A stretch of 64,000 nt of DNA from Rhizobium brockwellii (lineage in GTDB: Bacteria > Pseudomonadota > Alphaproteobacteria > Rhizobiales > Rhizobiaceae). The DNA lies in assembly GCF_000769405.2 (NCBI RefSeq), contig NZ_CP053440.1:434001-498000 (forward strand). Reading direction: 5' to 3'. Below, in pieces: positions 15,914 through 25,290 of this stretch. Below the pieces are notes generated by a model, which was not told where the DNA came from, searched no databases, and saw only the letters and a program-made list of their open reading frames with translations. The translations under genes were made by a program, and so were the position numbers. Position 1 is the first letter of the stretch. Each line of letters starts with the position of its first letter.

Positions 15914-16786
15914 ATGATGCCGGGTCCGACAGCGCCGAATTTCAGCGAGGCCACCTCGCATGACATTTTCGCGCAACGACTTCCGCAATCTAGGGATGAC
16001 AGCCTGCCGCAGATTCTGGCGGCTGCGGTGACGCATCTTCATGCCCTCATCCGGGAATTGCGGCCGACCCAGGCCGACTGGCGCAAGGTGATCGAATTCC
16101 TGACCGATGTCGGCCATGCGAGCGACGAGCGCCGCCAGGAATGGGTGCTTCTGTCGGATCTGCTCGGCGCTTCGGCGCTGGTCGAGGAAATCAATTCGCG
16201 CCGTCCGAAGACCGCGACGCCCAACACCGTGCGCGGACCCTTCTTCCGCGCCGACGTTCCGCAACTGGCGCTCGGCAGCAATATCTCGCTCGATGGCATC
16301 GGCGAGGCGCTGGATGTTTCCGGCCGCGTGCAGGATCTCGATGGCGATCCCATTGCGAATGCCGAGATCATCACCTGGCAGGCCAATGCTCAAGGGTTCT
16401 ACGAAAACCAGCAGCCGGATCTGCAGCCGGAATTCAATCTGCGCGGCAGCTTCCGCACGGATGCGGATGGACATTTCCATTATCGGACCATCAAGCCCTG
16501 CGGCTATGGCGTGCCGGACGATGGTCCGGTGGGAAAGCTTCTGCGACAGGCGGGTTATCCGCTGCACCGCCCCGCGCATCTTCATTTCATCATCAAGGCG
16601 CCGGGTTTCGAGACGATCACCACGCATATCTATGACGGCAGCGATCCGCATCTGGCCGAGGACGCGATCTTCGGCGTCAAGCCGGACCTTGTCAGAACCT
16701 TCGAACGGCAGGGCAAGGGCGCGGCGGCATGGCTGTTGGACCTCGCCTTCGTCATGGTCCGCGCCAGACAGGGAGCCGACACATGA
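15914..16786 (+). CDS. Hydroxyquinol 1,2-dioxygenase (intradiol), first copy
   Basis: The 290-residue enzyme has an N-terminal helical dimerisation domain and an intradiol core. The Fe(III) ligands are visible: Y163 in GFYENQ, Y198 in GYGVPDDGP, and H222 and H224 in RPAHLHF. The N-terminal motif EWVLLSDLLGASALV and the GPFF segment are typical of the 1,2,4-trihydroxybenzene-cleaving branch. It opens hydroxyquinol to maleylacetate in the cytoplasm. GGAGA precedes the ATG at 15914. Its stop overlaps the start of the maleylacetate reductase gene by four bases, matching consecutive pathway steps. A second, diverged copy is at 24378. Confidence 0.92.
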   Translation: MMPGPTAPNFSEATSHDIFAQRLPQSRDDSLPQILAAAVTHLHALIRELRPTQADWRKVIEFLTDVGHASDERRQEWVLLSDLLGASALVEEINSRRPKTATPNTVRGPFFRADVPQLALGSNISLDGIGEALDVSGRVQDLDGDPIANAEIITWQANAQGFYENQQPDLQPEFNLRGSFRTDADGHFHYRTIKPCGYGVPDDGPVGKLLRQAGYPLHRPAHLHFIIKAPGFETITTHIYDGSDPHLAEDAIFGVKPDLVRTFERQGKGAAAWLLDLAFVMVRARQGADT

Positions 16787-17841
16787 GCCGCGATTTCATC
16801 TATAACGGCAGCCCCGCCCATATCGTCTTCGGTGAAGGCAAGAGCGCCGCCGCCGGCGAATGGGCGGAAAAGCTCGGATGCAACAGGGCGCTTGTCCTTT
16901 CGACGCCGCAACAGAAGGCGGACGTGGAGGCCCTTGCGGAGCGGCTGGGCCCGCTTGCCGCCAGCGTCTTTACCGGCGCCGTCATGCACACGCCTGTTGA
17001 TGTCACCGAAAGGGCGATGGAGGTGGTTCGCCAGACGAAGGCCGATTGCGTCGTCTCGCTTGGCGGCGGCTCGACCACCGGGCTCGGCAAGGCAATCGCC
17101 TATCGCACGGACCTGCCGCAGATCGTCATTCCAACGACCTATGCCGGATCGGAAGTGACGCCGATACTCGGCCAGACAGAGGGCGGCCGCAAGACGACCG
17201 TGCGCCATGCGAGCATCCTGCCTGAGGTGGTGATCTACGACCCGGCGCTGACGCTTGGATTGCCGGTCGGCATGAGCGTCACCTCGGGGCTGAATGCCAT
17301 GGCCCACGCGGTCGAGGCGCTCTATGCCAGGGATCGCAACCCGATTTCGACGCTGATGGCGGCCGAGGGACTGCGGGCCTTCAAGACCAGCCTGCCTGAC
17401 ATCATCGCCAAGCCCCGGGGCCCCGATGCCCGTGCCGATGCGCTCTACGGCGCCTGGCTCTGCGGCACGGTGCTCGGCACGGTTGGTATGGCGCTGCATC
17501 ACAAGATCTGCCACACGCTGGGCGGCACCTTCGATACGCCGCATGCCGATACGCATGCGATCATGCTGCCGCACACAGCCGCCTACAATGCCGCAGCCGT
17601 GCCGGAGCTTCTGGCGCCAGTCGCCGATATCTTCGGCGGCTCGGTCGGCGGTGGGCTCTGGGATTTCGCCAGGCAAATCGGCTCGCCGCTGGCGCTAAAG
17701 GATCTGGGCCTCACCGAAGCCGATCTCGACCGCGTCTCTGATATTGCCACCGAAAATCCCTACTGGAATCCAAGGCCGATCGACCGGCAATCCATTCGTG
17801 CCCTGCTGCAGGATGCCTGGGAGGGCAAGCGGCCGGCATAG
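16783..17841 (+). CDS. Maleylacetate reductase
   Basis: The 352-residue protein is of the iron-type alcohol dehydrogenase family. It has the NAD(P)-binding GGGSTTGLGKAIAY near residue 95, PTTYAGSEVTPILGQ, and the metal-site region HHKICHTLGGTFDTPHADTH. It reduces maleylacetate to 3-oxoadipate, the step after hydroxyquinol ring cleavage. The start at 16783 overlaps the stop of the dioxygenase gene (ATGA). 3-Oxoadipate would then enter the beta-ketoadipate pathway, whose later genes are not in this window. Confidence 0.92.
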   Translation: MSRDFIYNGSPAHIVFGEGKSAAAGEWAEKLGCNRALVLSTPQQKADVEALAERLGPLAASVFTGAVMHTPVDVTERAMEVVRQTKADCVVSLGGGSTTGLGKAIAYRTDLPQIVIPTTYAGSEVTPILGQTEGGRKTTVRHASILPEVVIYDPALTLGLPVGMSVTSGLNAMAHAVEALYARDRNPISTLMAAEGLRAFKTSLPDIIAKPRGPDARADALYGAWLCGTVLGTVGMALHHKICHTLGGTFDTPHADTHAIMLPHTAAYNAAAVPELLAPVADIFGGSVGGGLWDFARQIGSPLALKDLGLTEADLDRVSDIATENPYWNPRPIDRQSIRALLQDAWEGKRPA

Positions 17842-17895
17842 GCTGACGACAGACATCACGCTCTCTGGGAGGAGAGAAAAATGGGAGGAGGAAAC

Positions 17896-19176
17896 ATGTT
17901 TACGAGACGCGATTTTCTGAAGACGACGGCCGCCACCGGTGCATTGGCGGCAACATCCGGGCTCGCGGCCCCGGCGATCGCACAGAATGCTGCGGTCAAG
18001 CTCGGCTATGTCAGCCCGCAGACGGGGCCGCTCGCCGCCTTCGGCGAGGCCGACAAATTCATCATCGACAGTTTTCTGGCGACCACCAAGTCGATGGGTC
18101 TCAACTATGAGGTCGTCGTCAAGGACAGCCAGTCCAATCCGAACCGGGCAGCCGAAGTCGCCAAGGAACTGATCGTCACCGACGAGGTGAACCTGATCCT
18201 CGTCGCTTCGACGCCGGAGACCACCAATCCGGTGGCGACCACCTGCGAGGCTGAGGAAATGCCCTGCATTTCGACGGTCGCTCCCTGGCAGCCGTGGTTC
18301 ATCGGCCAACAGGGCAATCCCGGCGATCCCACGTCGTGGAAGCCGTTCAACTATGCCTACCACTTCTTCTGGGGTCTCGAGGACGTCATATCGGTCTTCA
18401 CCAACATGTGGTCGCAGATCGAGACAAACAAAAAGGTCGGCGGGCTCTTCCCCAATGATGGCGACGGCAATGCCTGGGGCGACAAGGTCGTCGGCTTCCC
18501 GCCGGTGCTGGAAAAGATGGGTTACGGCCTGATCGACCCCGGCCGCTACCAGAACATGACGGATGATTTTTCGGCGCAGATCAACGCCTTCAAGTCAGGC
18601 CAGTGCGAAATCATTACCGGCGTGGTCATCCCACCTGACTTCACCACCTTCTGGAACCAGGCCAAGCAGCAGGGTTTCGCCCCGAAGATCGCCTCGATCG
18701 GCAAGGCGCTGCTCTTCCCGCAGACCGTGGAGGCGCTCGGCAATGCCGGGCACAATCTGTCCTCGGAAGTCTGGTGGACACCGAGCCATCCGTTCAAGTC
18801 GTCCCTGACGAGGGAAAGTGCAGCTGAGGTAGCCGCGGCCTTCACCAAGGCGACCAGCAGGCCCTGGACGCAGCCGATCGGCTTTGCCCATGCCCTGTTC
18901 GAACTGGCGGTGGATGTGATGAAGCGGTCAGGAGACCCCGCGGACGGGGATGCGGTCGCAGAGGCAATTGCCGCCACCAAGCTCGATACGCTGGTCGGGC
19001 CGATCGCCTGGGACGGCAAGGGCCTGCCGCCGTTCGCCGCCAAGAACATCGCCAAGACGCCACTCGTCGGCGGCCAGTGGCGGTTGAAGGACGGCGGCGG
19101 CTACGATCTCGTCATCACCGACAACAAAACCGCGCCGAACATTCCGACCGGCGGCAAGATGGAAGCGATCGCCTGA
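17896..19176 (+). CDS. Liv-type ABC transporter substrate-binding protein (Tat-exported)
   Basis: The 426-residue protein begins with a twin-arginine signal (TRRDFLKTTAATGALAATS, cleavage near AIAQNA) and then a periplasmic-binding fold of the branched-chain amino acid family (KLGYVSPQTGPLAAFGEAD). GGAGGA stands before the ATG at 17896; an in-frame ATG at 17881, with its own GGAGGAG, is nearly as good. With ATPases and permeases following, it forms a complete importer inside the hydroxyquinol cluster, so its ligand is probably an aromatic acid and not an amino acid. This is inferred from context. Confidence 0.88.
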   Translation: MFTRRDFLKTTAATGALAATSGLAAPAIAQNAAVKLGYVSPQTGPLAAFGEADKFIIDSFLATTKSMGLNYEVVVKDSQSNPNRAAEVAKELIVTDEVNLILVASTPETTNPVATTCEAEEMPCISTVAPWQPWFIGQQGNPGDPTSWKPFNYAYHFFWGLEDVISVFTNMWSQIETNKKVGGLFPNDGDGNAWGDKVVGFPPVLEKMGYGLIDPGRYQNMTDDFSAQINAFKSGQCEIITGVVIPPDFTTFWNQAKQQGFAPKIASIGKALLFPQTVEALGNAGHNLSSEVWWTPSHPFKSSLTRESAAEVAAAFTKATSRPWTQPIGFAHALFELAVDVMKRSGDPADGDAVAEAIAATKLDTLVGPIAWDGKGLPPFAAKNIAKTPLVGGQWRLKDGGGYDLVITDNKTAPNIPTGGKMEAIA

Positions 19177-19233
19177 TTTTGGGCGCCTGATTTTTGGCGC
19201 GGGGCCTGCCAGGCCCCGCCTGTTCTGGGAGGA

Positions 19234-19959
19234 ATGGGTTTGGCAATTCTCGAACTCGATGGGGTCTCGAAGAAATTCGGCGCATTGACCGTCGCCGAGC
19301 AGATTTCCTTTGCCGTCGGCGAAGGCGAGGCGCTTGGCATTATCGGGCCGAACGGTGCCGGCAAGTCGACACTGTTCAACCTGATCACCGGCAATATCCC
19401 CGCCGATAGTGGCAGTATCCGCTTTCTCGGCAACGACGTGACGCGCACGCCGCCGATGGCGCGCTGCCTGTCGGGCATGGGCCGCACCTTTCAGATCCCG
19501 CAGCCGTTCGAGAAGCTGACGGTCTTCGAAAACCTCCTGGTCGCCGGCGCCTTCGGCTCGCGGCGGCGCGAGGCCGAGGTGTCGGACCGCTGCGCCGAAA
19601 TCCTGGTGGACACAGGGCTGATCGACAAGGCGAATGTGCTGGCCGGAAGCCTGTCGCTGCTGCAGCGCAAGCGGCTGGAACTGGCGCGCGCGCTGGCGAC
19701 GGAGCCGAAGCTGCTGCTGCTCGATGAAATCGCCGGGGGACTGACCGAGGGCGAATGCCGGTCGCTTGTTGCCACCATCCGCGCCATTCATGCGCGAGGC
19801 GTTGCCGTCATCTGGATCGAGCATGTGCTGCACGCGCTGAATTCCGTCGTCGAGCGGCTGCTGGTGCTGCATTTCGGCAGGGTCATCGGCATCGGCAAGC
19901 CGGAGGACATCATGGCCTCGCGCGATGTGCGTGAAATCTATCTGGGGATCGAGATATGA
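19234..19959 (+). CDS. ABC transporter ATP-binding protein, LivG-like
   Basis: This is an ABC ATPase of 241 residues. Walker A is GPNGAGKST near residue 40, the signature is degenerate (LSLLQRKRLELARAL), Walker B is LLLLDEIAGGL, and the switch histidine is in IWIEHVLHAL. It belongs to the LivG subgroup, one of two ATPases energising Liv-type importers. The Shine-Dalgarno GGGAGGA touches the ATG at 19234, so the in-frame TTG at 19240 (six-base spacing) may be the true start. Its stop overlaps the LivF-like start. Confidence 0.9.
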   Translation: MGLAILELDGVSKKFGALTVAEQISFAVGEGEALGIIGPNGAGKSTLFNLITGNIPADSGSIRFLGNDVTRTPPMARCLSGMGRTFQIPQPFEKLTVFENLLVAGAFGSRRREAEVSDRCAEILVDTGLIDKANVLAGSLSLLQRKRLELARALATEPKLLLLDEIAGGLTEGECRSLVATIRAIHARGVAVIWIEHVLHALNSVVERLLVLHFGRVIGIGKPEDIMASRDVREIYLGIEI

Positions 19960-20678
19960 TGGCGCTGCTCGAAACCAGAGGCTTGACCGCTTCCTACGGC
20001 GATTTCCAGGCGCTGTTCGGTGTCGATATCACGGTCGGCGCCGGAGAGACCATCGCCATCATCGGCGCCAACGGGGCCGGCAAGACGACGCTGATGCGCT
20101 CGATTTCGGGCGTGCTTACAAATGCGCCGGCGTCGATCCTTTATCGCGACGATCCGATCGGAGCGCTGCCGGCGCCTGACATTCTGGCACGCGGCATCGC
20201 CATGGTGCCGGAAGGGCGAAAGCTCTTTCCGTCGCTGAGCGTTGAGGAAAACCTGCTGATCGGCAATTATGGCCGTAAGGTCGATGGTCCGTGGACGCTC
20301 GAAAGCGTTTTTGCGCTGTTCCCGATCCTGAAGGAGCGGCGCAACAATCCGGCCACGGCACTATCAGGCGGGCAGCAACAGATGGTGGCGATCGGCCGTG
20401 GGCTGATGTCCAATCCGGCGTTGCTGCTCTGCGACGAGATCAGCCTTGGTCTGGCGCCTGTCGTGGTCCGCGATATCTACGCCGCCTTTCCCAGTATCCG
20501 CGAGACCGGCGCTTCGATCGTCATCGTCGAGCAGGACATCGCCCAGGCGCTGAAGGTGGCCGACCGCGTCTACTGCATGATGGAAGGGCGGGTGACGCTC
20601 TCCGGCCGTGCCGCCGATCTCAGCCGCGACGACATCCACAAAGCCTATTTCGGGACGGACCATCATGAACTGGCTTGA
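19956..20678 (+). CDS. ABC transporter ATP-binding protein, LivF-like
   Basis: The 240-residue ATPase has Walker A GANGAGKTT near residue 38, signature LSGGQQQM, Walker B LLLCDEISLGLAP and the H-loop region IVIVEQDIAQAL. It is the LivF-type partner of the preceding ATPase and starts within the four-base overlap ATGA. It overlaps the permease gene behind it by 14 bases. Confidence 0.9.
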   Translation: MMALLETRGLTASYGDFQALFGVDITVGAGETIAIIGANGAGKTTLMRSISGVLTNAPASILYRDDPIGALPAPDILARGIAMVPEGRKLFPSLSVEENLLIGNYGRKVDGPWTLESVFALFPILKERRNNPATALSGGQQQMVAIGRGLMSNPALLLCDEISLGLAPVVVRDIYAAFPSIRETGASIVIVEQDIAQALKVADRVYCMMEGRVTLSGRAADLSRDDIHKAYFGTDHHELA

Positions 20679-21528
20679 TACCATTCTCCAGGGCGTGCTG
20701 CTCGGTGGGCTCTATGCGCTGTTTGCGGCAGGCTTGAGCCTCGTCTTCGGCATCATGCGGTTGGTCAACCTCGCCCATGGCGACCTCATCGTGCTGGCCG
20801 CCTTCCTCATTCTGGTCCTGGTGACGACGCTCGGGCTTAACCCGTTCGTTGCTGCTCTGATCGCCATGCCGTTGATGTTTGCCATCGGCTGGGGCTTGCA
20901 ATATTTCCTGCTCAACCGCACGCTCGGCAAGGATATCCTGCCGCCGCTGCTCGTCACCTTCGGCCTGTCGATCGTCATCCAGAATGGGCTGCTCGAAGGT
21001 TTTTCGGCCGATAGCCGCCGCGTCTTTGCCGGTAGCCTCGAGAGCGCCTCGGTCAATCTCGGCCCCGTCACCGCCGGCATCATGCCGCTGATGACCTTCT
21101 TTTCGGCGGTCGCCGTCATCGTCTGTCTCAACCAGTTCATCTACCGCACATCCGTCGGCCGCGCCTTCCGCGCAACCTCCGACGATCCGGTGACGGCGGG
21201 GCTGATGGGCATCCGGCCACAGCGCATCTTCGCCATGGCAACGGGGCTTGCCATGGTCGTGGTGACGATCGCAGCTCTCTATCTCGGGACGCGGGCCAAT
21301 TTCGATCCAACGTCCGGACCGTCGCGGCTGATCTATGCCTTCGAGGCGGTGATCATCGGCGGGCTCGGCTCGCTCTGGGGCACGCTTGCCGGTGGCATCA
21401 TCCTCGGCGTCGCCCAGACGGTGGGCGCTGCGATCAATCCGGAATGGCAGATCCTTGCCGGCCATCTGGCATTCCTCGCCGTTCTCCTGTTCAAGCCGCG
21501 CGGCCTCTTCCCGCGCGCGGTGGATTGA
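20665..21528 (+). CDS. ABC transporter permease, LivH-like
   Basis: The permease of 287 residues has about eight hydrophobic segments, beginning MNWLDTILQGVLLGGLYALF. It carries the LivH-type motifs FGIMRLVNLAHGDL and EAVIIGGLGSLWGTL. It forms the membrane channel with the LivM-like protein that follows. The start at 20665 is inside the end of the LivF-like gene, showing tight coupling. The substrate is presumably an aromatic carboxylate taken up for the hydroxyquinol route. Confidence 0.9.
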   Translation: MNWLDTILQGVLLGGLYALFAAGLSLVFGIMRLVNLAHGDLIVLAAFLILVLVTTLGLNPFVAALIAMPLMFAIGWGLQYFLLNRTLGKDILPPLLVTFGLSIVIQNGLLEGFSADSRRVFAGSLESASVNLGPVTAGIMPLMTFFSAVAVIVCLNQFIYRTSVGRAFRATSDDPVTAGLMGIRPQRIFAMATGLAMVVVTIAALYLGTRANFDPTSGPSRLIYAFEAVIIGGLGSLWGTLAGGIILGVAQTVGAAINPEWQILAGHLAFLAVLLFKPRGLFPRAVD

Positions 21529-21537
21529 GGTGTATCG

Positions 21538-22623
21538 ATGACCATGGCCATTCCCTCCTTCACCGTCGAGACACGCACCAGGGCATCGGGATTGTCAGCT
21601 GTCGCGGTCGTTGCTCTCTTGCTGCTTGCCTTTGCCGCACCCTTCATCGTCTCGCGCGGCGTCATCCAGGATCTGTTCTTCATCCTCACCATGCTGGTGC
21701 TGGCGCAGAACTGGAACCTGCTTGCCGGTTATGCCGGGCTGATCTCGGTCGGCCAGCAGGTCTTCGTCGGCTTCGGCGCCTATACCATGTTCGGTGCCGT
21801 CATCCTTTTCGGCGTTGATCCTGTTGTCGCCATCCTGATTGCCGGGCTGTTTTCTGTCGCTCTCGCCATTCCGACAGCCTTCTTCACCTTCCGGCTCTAC
21901 GGCCCCTACTTCGCCATAGGCACCTGGGTGGTGGCCGAGGTTGTGCGGCTGCTGCTCGCCCAGTGGAAGGCGCTCGGCGGCGGCACCGGCACCTCGCTGC
22001 CGCGCGATGCGACCCGCGACATGATGGGTGTCGGCATGATGCGCGATCTCTTCGGCATGAAGGCTTCCGAGGCGGGCGACGCGCTGACCTACTGGCTGGC
22101 GCTGATCCTCGTCGTCGCCACAATCGGTTTCATCTATGGGCTGCTGCGCAGCAAGCAAGGCCTCGGCCTTGCCGCCGTCCGTGACAACGAGCAGGCGGCC
22201 CGTGCCGTCGGCGTCGATGCGCGGCGGATGAAGACGCTGGTCTATCTTGCCACCGCCTTCATGACAGGTATCGCCGGGGCGCTGATCTATGTGCAGAAGG
22301 CGCGCATCTCGCCAGATGCCGCCTTTTCGGTCACCGACTGGACGGCCTATGTGATCTTCATCGTCGTGATCGGCGGCATCGGCACGATCGAGGGACCGAT
22401 CCTCGGCGTCATCATCTTCTTTCTCCTGCAGAACCTGCTGGCCGACTACGGCTCCTGGTACCTGCTGATGCTGGGTCTTCTCGGTATCGCCATCATGCTT
22501 TTCGCGCCGCGCGGCCTCTGGGGATTGTTCTCCGGCCGCACCGGCATCCAGCTTTTCCCGGTTCGCCGCGTCCTAAAGGGCGGGCCGCTCGATCTCACGC
22601 ATAGGGGAGGGCCTCATGGCTGA
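21538..22623 (+). CDS. ABC transporter permease, LivM-like
   Basis: The permease of 361 residues has about ten membrane segments. It shows the LivM-type motif QNWNLLAGYAGLISVGQQVF near residue 58, followed by FGAYTMFG, and VVIGGIGTIEGPILGVIIFF near 280. The cytoplasmic tail is short. GAGGT precedes the ATG by about seven bases. The last eight bases overlap the start of the flavin monooxygenase gene, which ties transport and the first catabolic step into one transcript. Confidence 0.9.
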   Translation: MTMAIPSFTVETRTRASGLSAVAVVALLLLAFAAPFIVSRGVIQDLFFILTMLVLAQNWNLLAGYAGLISVGQQVFVGFGAYTMFGAVILFGVDPVVAILIAGLFSVALAIPTAFFTFRLYGPYFAIGTWVVAEVVRLLLAQWKALGGGTGTSLPRDATRDMMGVGMMRDLFGMKASEAGDALTYWLALILVVATIGFIYGLLRSKQGLGLAAVRDNEQAARAVGVDARRMKTLVYLATAFMTGIAGALIYVQKARISPDAAFSVTDWTAYVIFIVVIGGIGTIEGPILGVIIFFLLQNLLADYGSWYLLMLGLLGIAIMLFAPRGLWGLFSGRTGIQLFPVRRVLKGGPLDLTHRGGPHG

Positions 22624-24370
22624 CATTACCACCGACGTACTCATCATCGGCACCGGCCCGGCGGGCTCGGCCACCGCGGCCCTGTTGTCGTCCTACGGGA
22701 TCGAGAACCTGGTGATCAACCGGTACCGCTGGCTCGCCAGTACGCCGCGCGCCCACATCACCAACCAGCGCACCATGGAAGTACTGCGCGATCTCGGACG
22801 CGACGTTGAGGATGAGGCCTATATGTTTGCGGCCGAGCAGGATCTGATGGGCGAGAACGTCTTCTGCACCTCGCTCACCGGCGAAGAGATCGGCCGGATG
22901 AAGAGCTGGGGCAAACATCCCCTGTCGCGCGCCGAGCACCAGCTGTCTTCGCCGACCCATATGAACGACCTGCCGCAGACCTTCATGGAGCCGCTGCTGT
23001 TCAAGACGGCCTGTTCGCGCGGCAGCCAGTCGCGCATGTCGACGGAATATCTGAGCCATGTGCAGGACGAAGACGGGGTCACGACGACCTGTCTCGACCG
23101 GCTGACCGGCAAGGAGTTCGCCGTCCGCTCGAAATATCTGGTCGGCGCCGATGGCGGCAATTCCAAGGTTGCGGAACATGCGGGCCTTGCCTTCGAAGGC
23201 AAGATGGGCGTTGCCGGCTCGATGAACATCCTGTTCAAGGCCGATCTGTCGCGACTGGTCGCTCATCGTCCCTCGGTGCTTTACTGGGTGCTGCAACCGG
23301 GTGCTGACGTCGGCGGCATCGGCATGGGTCTGGTGCGGATGGTCAGGCCCTGGGACGAGTGGCTGATCGTCTGGGGTTACGACATCAACCAGCCGGCGCC
23401 TGAAGTGGACGAAGCGCATGCGAAGAAAGTGGTGCGCGATCTGGTCGGCGATCCCGATCTCCAGATGACCATCAAGTCGGTCTCGACCTGGACCGTCAAC
23501 AATATGTACGCCACCACAATGTCGAATGGCCGCGTCTTCTGCATGGGCGATGCCACCCATCGCCATCCGCCGTCGAACGGCCTTGGCTCCAATACCTCGA
23601 TCCAGGACGCTTTCAATCTCGCCTGGAAACTCGCCTTCGTTCTGAAGGGGGCCGCAGGCGCGAAACTTCTCGACAGCTATCAGGCCGAGCGCGCGCCTGT
23701 TGCCAAGCAGATAGTCACCCGCGCCAACAAGTCGATCGAGGAATTCGGGCCGATCTTCAAGGCGCTCGGACTGCTCGATTCCATCGACCCGGTGAAGATG
23801 CAGCAGAACATGGACGCCCGCTGCAACAACACTGTCGCCGCCGAGGAGCAGCGCGCCGCGATCCGCAAGGCGATCGCCGACAAGGTCTACGAGTTCGATT
23901 GCCATGGGGTCGAGATGAACCAGCGCTATCGCTCGGGTGCTGCGGTCACCGATGGACAGGCCGAACCTGTATTCACCAAGGACCCTGAACTGCATTGCCA
24001 GCAGACGAGCTGGCCCGGCGCGCGGCTGCCGCATGCCTGGCTCTTCTCCGCGACCGGCGAGAAGGTTTCGACGCTCGATCTCACCGGCCATGGCAAATTC
24101 ACCGTGCTGACGGGTATAGGAGGGCAGGGCTGGGTCGATGCGTCCCGCAGTTTGAGCAAAGAATTCGGCACGGAGATCGTCGCCCATGTCATCGGCCCCC
24201 GCCAGCCATGGCAGGATTTTACCGGCGACTGGGCCAATATGCGCGAGATCCGGGACAGCGGCATCCTGCTCGTTCGTCCCGACCATCACGTCGCCTGGCG
24301 GCGCGAGGCGATGACCGACGATCCTACGACTGAACTGCGCCGCGTGCTGACAGCAATTCTTGGAAAGTGA
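22616..24370 (+). CDS. FAD-dependent aromatic monooxygenase (TfdB/phenol hydroxylase type)
   Basis: The 584-residue flavoprotein hydroxylase has GxGxxG at residues 12-17 (IIGTGPAGSATA), the DG motif in LVGADGGNSKV near 185, and the GD motif VFCMGDATHRHPPSNGLGSN near 305. A C-terminal thioredoxin-like domain is typical of the phenol 2-monooxygenase/2,4-dichlorophenol 6-monooxygenase group. In this operon it probably hydroxylates a resorcinol- or hydroquinone-type phenol to hydroxyquinol with NAD(P)H and O2. The substrate is inferred from the neighbouring hydroxyquinol dioxygenases. It overlaps the permease gene upstream and is seven bases from the second dioxygenase gene. Confidence 0.88.
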   Translation: MADITTDVLIIGTGPAGSATAALLSSYGIENLVINRYRWLASTPRAHITNQRTMEVLRDLGRDVEDEAYMFAAEQDLMGENVFCTSLTGEEIGRMKSWGKHPLSRAEHQLSSPTHMNDLPQTFMEPLLFKTACSRGSQSRMSTEYLSHVQDEDGVTTTCLDRLTGKEFAVRSKYLVGADGGNSKVAEHAGLAFEGKMGVAGSMNILFKADLSRLVAHRPSVLYWVLQPGADVGGIGMGLVRMVRPWDEWLIVWGYDINQPAPEVDEAHAKKVVRDLVGDPDLQMTIKSVSTWTVNNMYATTMSNGRVFCMGDATHRHPPSNGLGSNTSIQDAFNLAWKLAFVLKGAAGAKLLDSYQAERAPVAKQIVTRANKSIEEFGPIFKALGLLDSIDPVKMQQNMDARCNNTVAAEEQRAAIRKAIADKVYEFDCHGVEMNQRYRSGAAVTDGQAEPVFTKDPELHCQQTSWPGARLPHAWLFSATGEKVSTLDLTGHGKFTVLTGIGGQGWVDASRSLSKEFGTEIVAHVIGPRQPWQDFTGDWANMREIRDSGILLVRPDHHVAWRREAMTDDPTTELRRVLTAILGK

Positions 24371-24377
24371 GACCGTG

Positions 24378-25262
24378 ATGGACGCGCATGAGAAAGGCTT
24401 CTTCACCGAAGAGAACTCCGTCGAGGTCGTCACCGGCCGCAACAAAAACGCCAAGGACGAGCGGCTGAAGCAGATCATGGAGGTGGTCACTCGCAAGCTG
24501 CACGAGGCGGTGAAGGAGATCGAGCCGACGCAGGACGAATGGATGCAGGCGATCCTGTTCCTGACCCGCACCGGCCAGATGTGCAACGAATGGAGGCAGG
24601 AATTCATCCTGCTGTCTGATGTTCTCGGGGTCTCGATGCTGGTGGACGCGATCAACAACCGCAAGCCGTCGGGCGCATCAGAAAGCACGGTGCTCGGCCC
24701 TTTCCATGTCGAGGGCGCGCCGGAACTGGAGATGGGCGCCAATATCTGCCTCGACGCCAAGGGCGAGGACATGGTGATCGGCGGGCGGATCATTGATACC
24801 GCGGGGCAGCCCATCAACGATGCGGTTATCGACGTCTGGCAGGCCAATGACGAGGGTTTCTACGACGTGCAGCAGCAGGGAATCCAACCAGACTTCAACC
24901 TTCGCGGCGTGTTCCGGACTGGCGCCGACGGCCGCTACTGGTTCCGGGCGGTCAAGCCGAAATATTATCCCATTCCCGACGACGGACCCGTTGGCAAACT
25001 GCTCGGTGTGCTCGGTCGCCATCCCTACCGGCCCGCCCACCTGCACTACATCGTCAAGGCCCACGGCTTCGAGACGCTCACGACACACATCTTCGATCCG
25101 GACGACCCGTACATCCAATCTGACGCCGTCTTCGGTGTGAAGGAGAGCTTGCTTGCCCAATTCCAGCACGTTGAGGATTCGGTACGCTCTAACGAGCTCG
25201 GTTTCTCAGGCAAGTTCTGGCAGATAGAGCACGATTTCGTGCTGGCTCGGCCCGAGGAGTAG
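24378..25262 (+). CDS. Hydroxyquinol 1,2-dioxygenase (intradiol), second copy
   Basis: The 294-residue intradiol enzyme has iron ligands Y162 (GFYDVQ), Y197 (YYPIPDDGP), H221 and H223 (RPAHLHY). Its N-terminal domain matches the first copy at 15914 in plan (QEFILLSDVLGVSMLV), but the two differ at many positions, so they are old paralogues and not a recent duplication. The ATG at 24378 is used; GTG or TTG codons just upstream are in frame. It is the last gene of the catabolic operon. Directly after its stop the sequence changes to a truncated ParE gene, so the right edge of the cluster is a rearrangement junction. Confidence 0.9.
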   Translation: MDAHEKGFFTEENSVEVVTGRNKNAKDERLKQIMEVVTRKLHEAVKEIEPTQDEWMQAILFLTRTGQMCNEWRQEFILLSDVLGVSMLVDAINNRKPSGASESTVLGPFHVEGAPELEMGANICLDAKGEDMVIGGRIIDTAGQPINDAVIDVWQANDEGFYDVQQQGIQPDFNLRGVFRTGADGRYWFRAVKPKYYPIPDDGPVGKLLGVLGRHPYRPAHLHYIVKAHGFETLTTHIFDPDDPYIQSDAVFGVKESLLAQFQHVEDSVRSNELGFSGKFWQIEHDFVLARPEE

Positions 25263-25290
25263 CACGCTATTTAGCCGGCGGGTACTCTTC

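Noticed and set aside
16630..17676. A 348-codon minus-strand frame opposite maleylacetate reductase
   Set aside because: Arg/His/Gly-rich shadow; the plus-strand gene has intact active-site motifs.
22595..24847. A 750-codon open frame on the minus strand
   Set aside because: It is antisense to the flavin monooxygenase and dioxygenase genes, whose motifs are clear. It is a high-GC shadow frame with Arg/His-rich translation.
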